A model generated the notes under the pieces. That model ran no database searches, had not been told where the DNA came from, and was given only the letters and a program-made list of their open reading frames with translations. A stretch of DNA of 53,416 bases from NCBI GenBank assembly GCA_017516465.1, contig JAFXCR010000015.1, positions 1 to 53,416 on the forward strand, given 5' to 3'. This DNA comes from Ruminococcus sp. Lineage in GTDB: Bacteria > Bacillota > Clostridia > Oscillospirales > Ruminococcaceae. Of this stretch, positions 14,918-22,864 are shown piece by piece (position 1 is the first letter of the stretch; every line of letters begins with the position of its first letter). The position numbers and the translations under genes were made by a program.

Positions 14918-16222
14918 TTATCTGATTTTTCTGAATTTTGCAATGAAGAAGCCATCGCTTCCGAAGTGTATGGGGAAGATACTTGCTTTTTCCCCGAATT
15001 TTTCGCCAGCGATTCCGCCGAGCGTACATGGTTCAAGCTCCGGATGAGCCTTGAGAAGTCTGTCGCATACGCTGTCGTTTTCGTCCTTCCGGAGAGTACA
15101 GGTGGAATAGACCATTTCTCCGCCGGCGGCAAGATATTTTACAGCGTTGTCAGCGATAGCAAACTGGATATCGGGGAGAGTTCTGAACTCCGAGATAGCC
15201 TTGTATTTTATTTCCGGTTTTCTGCCGATAACACCGATACCGGAGCATGGTACGTCACAGAGAATTTTTGTGAACTGCGGAAGTTCCGGATTGAACTTTG
15301 AAGCGTCACCGACGGCAGCAGTAACATTGGTAAGACCAAGTCTTTCAGCACCGTCACGGATAAGCTTCACACGTTTTTCGTGAAGATCGAATGCGAAGAT
15401 CTTTCCCTTGCCGTTCATCATTTCCGCCATTGTGAAGGTTTTTCCTCCGGGAGCGGCACAAATATCAAGAACGATATCGTTTTCAGTCGGTGCAAGGGCG
15501 GCACAGCAAAGCTGCGAGGAAAGATCCTGAACGTGGAAGAAGCCTTTTCTGAACGCTTCAAGACCGGCAGGATCACCGCAGTCAAGGTGGTAGCAATGCT
15601 CCAGAAACTGAGATTTTTCCACAGTTATTCCATCAAGAGCCGCAAGGAATTCCTTGTCGGAGCATTTCAGCTGATTGTGCCTTACGGAGATATCCGGCTT
15701 TCCGAGAGCGGCTTCAAGGAGGTTTTCTGCATTCTCACGTCCGTAATCGGAAATAAGAGCCTTCACAAGCTCAGGCGGAGCAGAATACTCAATCGAAGCA
15801 CGCATTATATCATCAGCCGGAAGATTTATTTTTTTGTTGCTTCGGATAAAATTACGCAGAATAGCGTTTATCATACCCGAAGCACTTGTTTTTTTCATAG
15901 TTTTTGCAAGCTTTACGCTTTCGTTTACTGCCGCATTATCTGGGATTCCGTCCATGTACATGATCTGGAAAATACCGCAGCGAAGAATATTCAGCACAGA
16001 AGCGTCAAGCTTGGAAAGAGGGCGTGAGGAAAGTCCGCTGATGATGTGATCAAGAGTGAGCTTTCTCTCTATAACACCATAGTACAGTGCAGAACAGAGC
16101 TTTTTTTCTCTCGGCTCCATGTCCGCTGAGCTAAGTGCACTGCCCAGCTGAATATTTGAATAGCTTCCGGTTTCAAAGGTCTTGCAGAGAAGCTTTACTG
16201 CAAGATGACGTGAATCAGCCAT
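14918..16222 (-). CDS. rsmB: 16S rRNA m5C967 methyltransferase RsmB
   Basis: 434 aa. An N-terminal NusB-like RNA-binding domain (residues 1-140, VKLLCKTFETGSYSNIQL) is followed by the SAM-dependent methyltransferase domain. Motif I is VLDICAAPGGKTFTMAE. The two cysteines of the m5C mechanism are in PCSGIGVIGRKPEIKY and VYSTCTL. It lies two bases after the yugP-like gene in the reading direction, within the long operon. Confidence 0.96.
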   Translation of the reverse strand: MADSRHLAVKLLCKTFETGSYSNIQLGSALSSADMEPREKKLCSALYYGVIERKLTLDHIISGLSSRPLSKLDASVLNILRCGIFQIMYMDGIPDNAAVNESVKLAKTMKKTSASGMINAILRNFIRSNKKINLPADDIMRASIEYSAPPELVKALISDYGRENAENLLEAALGKPDISVRHNQLKCSDKEFLAALDGITVEKSQFLEHCYHLDCGDPAGLEAFRKGFFHVQDLSSQLCCAALAPTENDIVLDICAAPGGKTFTMAEMMNGKGKIFAFDLHEKRVKLIRDGAERLGLTNVTAAVGDASKFNPELPQFTKILCDVPCSGIGVIGRKPEIKYKAISEFRTLPDIQFAIADNAVKYLAAGGEMVYSTCTLRKDENDSVCDRLLKAHPELEPCTLGGIAGEKFGEKASIFPIHFGSDGFFIAKFRKIR

Positions 16223-16224
16223 TA

Positions 16225-16896
16225 TCAGTTATTTCTTACAGCAGCAAGAAGTCTGAGAAGCTGCATGATAGATGTGATGAGAGCTGCAACGTATGTGAAA
16301 GCAGCTGCCATGAGAACCTTTTTAGCCTTGGGAACTTCTCTGTAATCGAGAATTCCGTCAGCTTCAAGTGTTCTGAGAGCTCTGCCGCTTGCGTCAAGCT
16401 CAGTGGGGAGAGTTACAGCCTGAAAAATAACAACAGCTGAGAACATGATGATTCCGAGGTAAGCAAGTGCCGGAAATGCCTCGAAAAGGAATACACCAAG
16501 AAGGAATGTGATATACCAGAGCTTTGAACATACGTTTGTAACAGGAACGATAGCAGTTCTGAGTCTGATAGGAGCGTAATCCTCAGCGTGCTGACAAGCG
16601 TGACCGCATTCATGGGCGGCAACACCGATAGCCGCAACAGAAGTACTTCCGTAAACGGAGTCAGAAAGTCTGATAACGTTTGCAGTAGGATCGTAATGGT
16701 CAGTAAGATTTCCGCCGATTCTTTCTACACGGATATGGTAGAGACCGTTGCTGTCGAGTATCTGTCTTGCTACCTGATCGGCAGTAAGTCCTCTTGAATT
16801 GTGGACATCCTTATACTTGTTAAAGGTGGATGATACCATTATCTGTGCGATAAGCGGCAGAATAAGCATTATGATAAAGAATACGATAGGTGACAT
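16225..16896 (-). CDS. YugP-like membrane zinc metallopeptidase
   Basis: 223 aa. DUF-type neutral zinc metallopeptidases of the B. subtilis YugP family. The zincin motif HECGHACQHAEDY (HExxH) sits near residue 92 between an N-terminal TM anchor (IVFFIIMLILPLIAQIMV) and three C-terminal hydrophobic segments (YITFLLGVFLFEAFPALA, IIMFSAVVIFQAVTL, and one at the end). The conserved SLRxD-like ERIGGNLTDHYDPTANVIRL stretch precedes the active site. Substrate unknown; a membrane-protein quality-control role is a guess from architecture. It lies between fmt and rsmB. Confidence 0.9.
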   Translation of the reverse strand: MSPIVFFIIMLILPLIAQIMVSSTFNKYKDVHNSRGLTADQVARQILDSNGLYHIRVERIGGNLTDHYDPTANVIRLSDSVYGSTSVAAIGVAAHECGHACQHAEDYAPIRLRTAIVPVTNVCSKLWYITFLLGVFLFEAFPALAYLGIIMFSAVVIFQAVTLPTELDASGRALRTLEADGILDYREVPKAKKVLMAAAFTYVAALITSIMQLLRLLAAVRNN

Positions 16897-16899
16897 AAA

Positions 16900-17838
16900 T
16901 TATACCTCCTGATTAAGAATTTTACCTGTTGAGAGTTTGTTTCCACGAAGAAAGTCAGAAACGTTCATGCGTTTTTTTCCTTCGGGCTGAACTTCGAGGA
17001 ATCGGATGATCTGTCCGTCACCGCATTTTACATCGAAGGAAGCAGTATCAACGATTTCGCCGTTTGCTGCGTCTGCTGATGTTTTTCCGGTGAGCAATGA
17101 AGCGAAAATTTTGAGTCTTTTTCCGTCGAGCATAGCAAATCCGGTAACGCCTCTGATAGTATTGTGTACCTCAGCGGCAGATTTATTAAAGTCAAGGGCA
17201 CTCATTTCCTTTGTTATCATAGGTGAGTAGCAGGTGAGGGAATCATCCTGTTTCTCCGGAGTAAGAGTACCGTTTTCGATAGCGGAAAGAGTATCCATAA
17301 GAACCTCAGCACCCATATCTGACAGGCGGCTGTAAAGCTCCTGATAAGTTTCGTTTTCGCCTATTTCAGTTGATCTTTTTATGAGCATATCGCCGGTATC
17401 AAGTCCCTCGCCCATCTGCATGGATGTGATTCCTGTTTCCTTTTCGCCGTTGAGGATTACCCAGTTTATAGGAGCAGCACCTCTGTATTTCGGCAGGAGA
17501 GAAGCGTGGATATTTACGCAGCCATATTTCGGGAGTTCAAGAATCTCCTTGGGGAGAATCTGACCGTAAGCCGCAACAATTATAATATCGGGAGCAAGCT
17601 CACGCAGAAGCTTCATAGATTTTTCCGCATCATCGCCCTTTTTGAGCGAAAGAGGCTGATAAACGGGTATGTCATATTCAGCCGCAGCAGTCTTGACGGG
17701 CGTAGGAATCATCTTGTAGCCACGTCCCTTTGGCTTGTCGGGCTGTGTAAATACTGCCATTACTTCGTGGTTGCTTTCAGCAAGAGCTTTCAGGCAGGGT
17801 ACAGCGAAGTCGGGCGTTCCCATGAAAATTGTCTTCAT
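16900..17838 (-). CDS. fmt: methionyl-tRNA formyltransferase
   Basis: 312 aa from the ATG at 17838 with GAGGAG upstream; an earlier in-frame ATG (17850) overlaps the def end. It formylates initiator Met-tRNA using 10-formyl-THF. The formyltransferase domain has FMGTPDFAVPCL, the catalytic NIHASLLPKYRGAAPINW with Asn/His, and GITSMQMGEGLDTGDML with the catalytic Asp. The C-terminal OB-like domain is present. It follows def in the operon, the usual pairing of formylation and deformylation. Confidence 0.97.
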   Translation of the reverse strand: MKTIFMGTPDFAVPCLKALAESNHEVMAVFTQPDKPKGRGYKMIPTPVKTAAAEYDIPVYQPLSLKKGDDAEKSMKLLRELAPDIIIVAAYGQILPKEILELPKYGCVNIHASLLPKYRGAAPINWVILNGEKETGITSMQMGEGLDTGDMLIKRSTEIGENETYQELYSRLSDMGAEVLMDTLSAIENGTLTPEKQDDSLTCYSPMITKEMSALDFNKSAAEVHNTIRGVTGFAMLDGKRLKIFASLLTGKTSADAANGEIVDTASFDVKCGDGQIIRFLEVQPEGKKRMNVSDFLRGNKLSTGKILNQEV

Positions 17839-17846
17839 ATATATTA

Positions 17847-18305
17847 TCACTCCTCAGGAACAAAAAATTCTTCTACTATCTCAGTAAAAACATGACCGTC
17901 AAGATGATCGTTTTCGTGACAGGTGCACTGTGCACCAAGTTCTGTGAAATCACGCTCGAACCAATTTCCGTTGCGGTCCTGAGCCTTGAGGCGGCATTTC
18001 ATAGGACGTGTAACGTATCCCCATACATTAGGGCAGGAGAGACATCCTTCCTCGACACGCTGCTTGCCCTCGCAGTTTGTGACCTCTGGATTTATAGCCT
18101 CTATGATTCCATCTTCAAGGTGCATGATGAAGATTCTGCGGCATATTCCTATCTGTGGAGCAGCAAGACCAACACCCATAGCCTTGTCGAGAGTTTCGTG
18201 CATATCGTCAAGGAGCTGAGCAAGCTTATCGTCGAATTTTTCTACCGGCTTGCATATCTTGTGCAGAGTTTCATCTTTGTCAGTCAAAATTTTTCTGAGT
18301 GCCAT
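17847..18305 (-). CDS. def: peptide deformylase
   Basis: 152 aa, a short type I/II deformylase. It removes formyl from nascent peptides with a Fe/Zn centre. The three motifs are GVGLAAPQIG, EGCLSCP and CHENDHLDGHVF (HExDH). The residue before the last motif is Cys rather than the common Gln-His spacing QHE, a mild variation. The stop is 8 bp past the fmt start. Confidence 0.97.
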   Translation of the reverse strand: MALRKILTDKDETLHKICKPVEKFDDKLAQLLDDMHETLDKAMGVGLAAPQIGICRRIFIMHLEDGIIEAINPEVTNCEGKQRVEEGCLSCPNVWGYVTRPMKCRLKAQDRNGNWFERDFTELGAQCTCHENDHLDGHVFTEIVEEFFVPEE

Positions 18306-18323
18306 ATAATATAATCCTTTCTT

Positions 18324-20774
18324 TTATACGCCCGTATCGCCGTTCATATCGGCATAAAGCGTGACTTTTTTCATTTCTTTTATCTGAGCCGCCTTTGAAG
18401 TAAGATTTCTTATGAAACCTCTTATTTCGGCGGTATTTTTGCATTTCATGATGATTCTGTAACGGTATTTTCCGCTTATTTTTCCATATGAACATCTTAC
18501 CGGTCCAAGAACTCTCACAGGAGATTTAGGCTGAAGCTCACGGAGCATCGTGTTCATCAGGGAAAGAACTGCATCCGCACCGTTTCTGACGAGAGCTTCA
18601 TCAGCGGCGGAAAAGCAGAGAATACACATATCGCACAGCGGCGGAAATATCATTGCTCTCCTGATAGCTATTTCTTCATTGTAGAAACCCTTGTAATCCT
18701 GCATTGCAGCAAGATTCATCACATAATGCTCCGGCATGAAGGTCTGGAGAACTGCTCTGCCCTGACGATTTCCTCTGCCGCTTCTGCCGACCACCTGAGT
18801 GATAAGCGAAAAGGTACGCTCGTAGCTGCGGAAATCTCCGGCATAGAGTGCCTTGTCAACGGAAAGTACACCCACCAGCGTGACATCGGGGAAATCAAGT
18901 CCTTTGCCTATCATCTGTGTGCCGATCATTATGTCGTATTTCCCGTTCCGGAAATCAGTGAAATTCTTTTCATAGGAATGACGGGAAAAAGCTGTATCTG
19001 CATCCATTCTCAGGATTCTTGCCTGAGGGAACATGACAGAAAGTTCAGCTTCGAGCTTCTGTGTGCCGAATCCCATGTTTTTGAGTCTTTGTGAACCGCA
19101 TGACGGGCAGACGGTCACAGGTTCACAGGTATGTCCGCAGTAGTGGCACATCATCATATCATTTTTCCTGTGATATGTCAGCGGAACTGAGCAGTTCGGG
19201 CAGTATACCGGCTGATAGCAGTCGCAGCAGCTTACAATCGTGTGGAAGCCTCTGCGGTTCAGCAGAAGTATCGTCTGTTCGCCATTCTGCAGATTATCGT
19301 TGATTTCCGCCGTAAGGGAACGGCTGAATTCTGAGGGATTTCCCTCCATGCGTTCGTTGTTCATATCTATGATACTTACCTCAGGGAGGGGATTGCTGTG
19401 AAAGCGTTTTTTCATTTCAAGCAGCCTGTAAACGCCTTTTTCGGCAAGATAATAGCTTTCGATAGAAGGTGTGGCAGACGCAAGAAGCAGTGCGGCTCCG
19501 TGATAAGAACATCTCTGTTTTGCCACATCGTGGGTAGAGTATCGTGGTGAAGTTTCGGATTTGTATGAGCGTTCGCCCTCTTCGTCGATTATGATAAGTC
19601 CGATATTGTCAAGTGGAGCAAATATCGCACTTCGTGTGCCGATAACAATATCAGCGTCACCTCGTCTGATTCTCTTGTATTCATCAAGACGCTGTCCCAT
19701 TGAAAGTCCGCTGTGGATAACAGCAACCCTTTCTCCGAAAAGTGACCTGAATCGTCTGAGAACCTGTGGGGTAAGACCTATTTCCGGAACAAGAAGCATT
19801 GCCTGACGTCCGAGAGTTACGGTATCGGAAATAAGCTTTTCAAAAACGGAAGTCTTTCCGCTGCCGGTGACTCCGTGCAGCAGGAAGGGAGCATATTTTC
19901 TTTCAAAGATCCTTGCAAAAACGGCATCATGAGCCGCTTGCTGTTCTTCGGAAAGAACTATATCCGCCGGATTACAGCGTTCCTCAGATCCGTCGTCAAC
20001 GCTTCTGAGAACTTCTGCTTCGTATTCGACAGCCGCACCGTTGGCACAAAGCCGCTTGATGACATCGGTTGTAACACCGCACATATAAGCAGCTTCCTTC
20101 ACGGCAGAAGCTCCGTATTCCCTCAGAAAATCAGCTGTTTTCTTCTGTTTCGGTGTGAGTCGGAAGTTTTCCGGAATGTTCAGGTATTCATCTGAGAGAC
20201 GCACCATTTTCAGTGAAGCGTCTCCGGCTGCTCTCTGGAAGGTATTATTCGGGATAAGTGCTCCTGCATAGGTAAGCTCATCAATGAGAGTTCTGCCGTT
20301 TCTGTCGATGAAATCTCCAATAAGCTGGTTAAGCTCTTTGGCATTTCTGGCATACAAGAGATTTTCAAGAAGTTCTGCGGCATTTTCTGACAATCCGGTA
20401 TATTCTGATGTTTTTGCAGGCAGTGAGAATTTTTCACGAACGGAAATACTCATAGCAGGGGGGAGCATAGCCTTTACTGCGTCAAAATAGGTGCAGAAGG
20501 TGTGGTCACGGAGATAAAAGGCAAGCTCCAGCAGTTCTCCGGAGAGAACGGGTTCATTGTCTGCGAGGGATACCACAGATTTGAGCTCTGATGTATCTCC
20601 TTCATAAATCCGCATGACAATGCCGATTCTGTGCTTATTTCCCTTTCCGAAGGGGACGAGAACACGGCATCCGCACGAAATCTCATTCTCCATGAAACAG
20701 GGAACGCCGTAGCTGAACAGCATATCGAAAGAATAGGCAGTTCCACTGACGGCAGTTTCAGCGATAAGCGACAT
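18324..20774 (-). CDS. priA: primosomal replication restart helicase PriA
   Basis: 816 aa, full length. PriA recognises stalled forks and reloads the replicative helicase. The N-terminal fork-binding domain is followed by helicase domain 1 with GVTGSGKTSVFEKL (Walker A), IIIDEEGERSYKSE (Walker B; most relatives have DEEHxxSYKQ) and LASATPSIES. The zinc-binding insertion has paired cysteines: CCDC, CPNC, CHYCGH and CPSCGS. Helicase domain 2 contains RMDADTAF, IGTQMIGKGLDFPDVTLVGV and QVVGRSGRG. Its ATG overlaps the rpoZ stop by one base (TAATG). Confidence 0.97.
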   Translation of the reverse strand: MSLIAETAVSGTAYSFDMLFSYGVPCFMENEISCGCRVLVPFGKGNKHRIGIVMRIYEGDTSELKSVVSLADNEPVLSGELLELAFYLRDHTFCTYFDAVKAMLPPAMSISVREKFSLPAKTSEYTGLSENAAELLENLLYARNAKELNQLIGDFIDRNGRTLIDELTYAGALIPNNTFQRAAGDASLKMVRLSDEYLNIPENFRLTPKQKKTADFLREYGASAVKEAAYMCGVTTDVIKRLCANGAAVEYEAEVLRSVDDGSEERCNPADIVLSEEQQAAHDAVFARIFERKYAPFLLHGVTGSGKTSVFEKLISDTVTLGRQAMLLVPEIGLTPQVLRRFRSLFGERVAVIHSGLSMGQRLDEYKRIRRGDADIVIGTRSAIFAPLDNIGLIIIDEEGERSYKSETSPRYSTHDVAKQRCSYHGAALLLASATPSIESYYLAEKGVYRLLEMKKRFHSNPLPEVSIIDMNNERMEGNPSEFSRSLTAEINDNLQNGEQTILLLNRRGFHTIVSCCDCYQPVYCPNCSVPLTYHRKNDMMMCHYCGHTCEPVTVCPSCGSQRLKNMGFGTQKLEAELSVMFPQARILRMDADTAFSRHSYEKNFTDFRNGKYDIMIGTQMIGKGLDFPDVTLVGVLSVDKALYAGDFRSYERTFSLITQVVGRSGRGNRQGRAVLQTFMPEHYVMNLAAMQDYKGFYNEEIAIRRAMIFPPLCDMCILCFSAADEALVRNGADAVLSLMNTMLRELQPKSPVRVLGPVRCSYGKISGKYRYRIIMKCKNTAEIRGFIRNLTSKAAQIKEMKKVTLYADMNGDTGV

Positions 20775-20983
20775 TATTCAGAGTGCTGAGAAGCAGTGCT
20801 TACGATCTTGCATTTTCCGCTTGCTATTTCTTCAACAGCGGTTTTTACGGGCTTTTCTTCAAGAGTCTCGTTGTTCTGGTAAAGCTCCTCCGAGATTTCT
20901 CTTGCACGCTTTGCAACAGCGATTACAAGGGAGTAGCAGCTTTCATTTTTTGAAATAATCTGGTTTACAGCTGGTCTGAGCAT
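20774..20983 (-). CDS. rpoZ: RNA polymerase omega subunit
   Basis: 69 aa. Small subunit that stabilises the beta-prime subunit. MLRPAVNQIISKNESCYSLV followed by IAVAKRAREI is the family core; the polar C-terminus varies between species. It lies between gmk (5 bp upstream) and priA (1 bp overlap), the usual Firmicute position. Confidence 0.93.
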   Translation of the reverse strand: MLRPAVNQIISKNESCYSLVIAVAKRAREISEELYQNNETLEEKPVKTAVEEIASGKCKIVSTASQHSE

Positions 20984-20988
20984 ATCAA

Positions 20989-21600
20989 TTACACCTCATC
21001 TAAAATTTTATCTATAAGCTCTCCGGAATATTCGCTTTTCAGTTTTTCTGCACGGATAACTGCAAAAAAGTCGCTGACAGCGTCCTCAAGAGCATCATTA
21101 ACAATAATGTAGTCATAATTTCCGGCGAGTGAAATTTCACCGGCTGCCTGAGAAACACGATTCTCGATGACATCTTCTGACTCCGTACCTCTCTTGTTAA
21201 GACGGCGGCGGAGTTCCTTTATTGACGGCGGAACGATGAATACGAAAAGAGCATCCGGACGGAGCGTTCTTATCTTCATTGCACCCTGAACCTCGATTTC
21301 GAGGATAACGTCAATGCCCTTTTCAAGGTAGGGATCAACCTCGCTTTTGAGAGTTCCGTAGCTGTTTTCGCAGTATACAGCGTGTTCAAGGAACTCATCT
21401 GCTTCTACTTTTTTATTGAAGTCCTCACGGCTGAGGAAGTGGTAGGAAACTCCGTTCACTTCGCCCGCACGGGGATTTCTTGTAGTAGCTGAAACTGCTG
21501 TTCTGAAGCTGTCATTTTTGAGAATTTCCTCAAGCATAGTGCCTTTTCCGCAGCCCGAAGGTGCAGAAAATACGATCAATCTGCCTTTAGTCATTTTCAT
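20989..21600 (-). CDS. gmk: guanylate kinase
   Basis: 203 aa from the ATG at 21600, which has AGGAGG six bases upstream and overlaps the remA end by 14 bp. It phosphorylates GMP to GDP. The P-loop is [11 protein letters not shown]; the GMP-binding region includes [19 protein letters not shown] and the lid region has [14 protein letters not shown]. An in-frame start 11 codons upstream would lie wholly inside remA and has a poorer ribosome-binding site. Confidence 0.96.
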   Translation of the reverse strand: MKMTKGRLIVFSAPSGCGKGTMLEEILKNDSFRTAVSATTRNPRAGEVNGVSYHFLSREDFNKKVEADEFLEHAVYCENSYGTLKSEVDPYLEKGIDVILEIEVQGAMKIRTLRPDALFVFIVPPSIKELRRRLNKRGTESEDVIENRVSQAAGEISLAGNYDYIIVNDALEDAVSDFFAVIRAEKLKSEYSGELIDKILDEV

Positions 21601-21844
21601 TGCTGCCTCCTGTTTCGTTAATTCTTGCGGCAAGAGTATCAGTTATCAGGGATGAAAGGACGATATGTCCGCTGTCCATGATGATAACGGCTCTTGTTTT
21701 TCTGCCAAAAGTTGCATCGATAGCCATTCCGCTGTCGCGTGCTTCCTGAATAAGCCTTTTTATGGGAGCAGATTCAGGACTTACAATTGATATGATTCTG
21801 GCAGGGGAGATCATATTTCCGTAACCGATATTTATCATATTCAT
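21587..21844 (-). CDS. remA: RemA/DUF370 family regulator
   Basis: 85 aa from the ATG at 21844; ATGs at 21859 and 21874 overlap yicC and are less likely. The sequence [20 protein letters not shown] and [37 protein letters not shown] are hallmarks of RemA (YlzA). RemA is a DNA-binding activator of matrix and osmoprotection genes in B. subtilis, thought to form ring-like oligomers. The yicC-remA-gmk-rpoZ order matches Bacillus. A target in this organism cannot be named. Confidence 0.93.
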   Translation of the reverse strand: MNMINIGYGNMISPARIISIVSPESAPIKRLIQEARDSGMAIDATFGRKTRAVIIMDSGHIVLSSLITDTLAARINETGGSNEND

Positions 21845-21848
21845 AGTA

Positions 21849-22727
21849 TTACTCAACATTCTGGATCTGTTCACGGATCTTTTCGATTTCAGACTTCATA
21901 TCGACCACGATTCTGGTAATATTAAGATCCTGTGCCTTTGAGCCTATTGTGTTGACCTCACGGTTGATTTCCTGAACAATAAAGTCAAGCTTTCTGCCGA
22001 CAGATTCATCGGATTCAAGGATATCACGGAGTTGGGAAATGTGGCTTCTGAGACGTACAGTTTCCTCATCGACAGCGATTTTTTCAGAGAAGATGGCTGC
22101 TTCAGTGATTATACGCTGTTCGTCAATGTTCTTGTCAGCGAGGATTTCACTGAGTTTTTTATAGAGCTTGTTTCTGTAAGCTTCGACGGTCAGGGGAGAC
22201 TGTTCCTCAACCATTCCGACTCTTTCGATAATGAAGTCAGCCTTTTCGAGGATATCGTTTTTTAGACGTTCTCCTTCTGTTTCTCTCATAGCGACGAAAC
22301 GTTCAAGAGCCTCTGCAGTAACCTCTGAAACATCGGCACAGATTTGTTCCTCGTCATCGGGAGTTTTCTGTATATTGAAGATATCCGGAATTCTGATAAG
22401 CTTTGAGAGAGTGAGGTCGTCATCGAGATTAAGCTCGCCGGATATGCTTCTGAGAGCCGTAACATATCCTTCTGCGACGCCCTTATTGACAGCAATCTGA
22501 GAGTCCTTGCCTTCGATATTGTTGATTGTAACGGAAATCTCCACCTTACCTCTTGAAACGGAGGATTTAAGGAGAGCCTTGAGTTTTTCGTCGATGTAGC
22601 TGTAAGTTCTCGGAACTCTTGATGAATATTCATAGTATCTATGGTTTACAGAACGGATCTCAACAGAAATATCACGTCCGTTAATAATTTTCTGTGATCT
22701 GCCGTAGCCAGTCATACTTCTGAGCAT
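21849..22727 (-). CDS. YicC-family endoribonuclease
   Basis: 292 aa from the ATG at 22727 (AGAGGG upstream). The N-terminal YicC domain begins [11 protein letters not shown], the family signature, followed by [11 protein letters not shown]. The C-terminal DUF1732 domain ends with [20 protein letters not shown] and [20 protein letters not shown], which are also strongly conserved. YicC proteins are now reported as endoribonucleases acting on small RNAs in enterobacteria; the role in Firmicutes is less clear. It is the first gene of the long operon, behind its own promoter. Confidence 0.95.
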   Translation of the reverse strand: MLRSMTGYGRSQKIINGRDISVEIRSVNHRYYEYSSRVPRTYSYIDEKLKALLKSSVSRGKVEISVTINNIEGKDSQIAVNKGVAEGYVTALRSISGELNLDDDLTLSKLIRIPDIFNIQKTPDDEEQICADVSEVTAEALERFVAMRETEGERLKNDILEKADFIIERVGMVEEQSPLTVEAYRNKLYKKLSEILADKNIDEQRIITEAAIFSEKIAVDEETVRLRSHISQLRDILESDESVGRKLDFIVQEINREVNTIGSKAQDLNITRIVVDMKSEIEKIREQIQNVE

Positions 22728-22780
22728 TTTTTCGCCCTCTTTCGTAATATAATTGCGTCTACGCATAAATATACATATAT

Positions 22781-22809
22781 ATTATAGCACCAAATATTTG
22801 AAAATGCAA
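22781..22809 (-). promoter_or_regulatory. promoter of the yicC-spoVM operon
   Basis: On the minus strand TTGCAT (22804-22809), 17-bp spacer and TATAAT (22781-22786). It is the only strong promoter I see for the roughly 13.6-kb run of closely spaced or overlapping genes to 9100; internal promoters are not excluded. Confidence 0.75.
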
Positions 22810-22827
22810 GGGTTTTGTAAACAAAAA

Positions 22828-22852
22828 AAGACGGTGCCGAAGCACCGTCTTT
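22828..22852 (-). terminator. terminator of the GH48 gene
   Basis: AAAGACGGTGC/GCACCGTCTTT stem with a four-base loop followed on the minus strand by a T run, 12 bp past the stop codon. Confidence 0.9.
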
Positions 22853-22864
22853 GGTTATATTTAA

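Noticed and set aside
15380-16027. 215-codon frame opposite rsmB
   Set aside because: Antisense shadow of rsmB, no family features.
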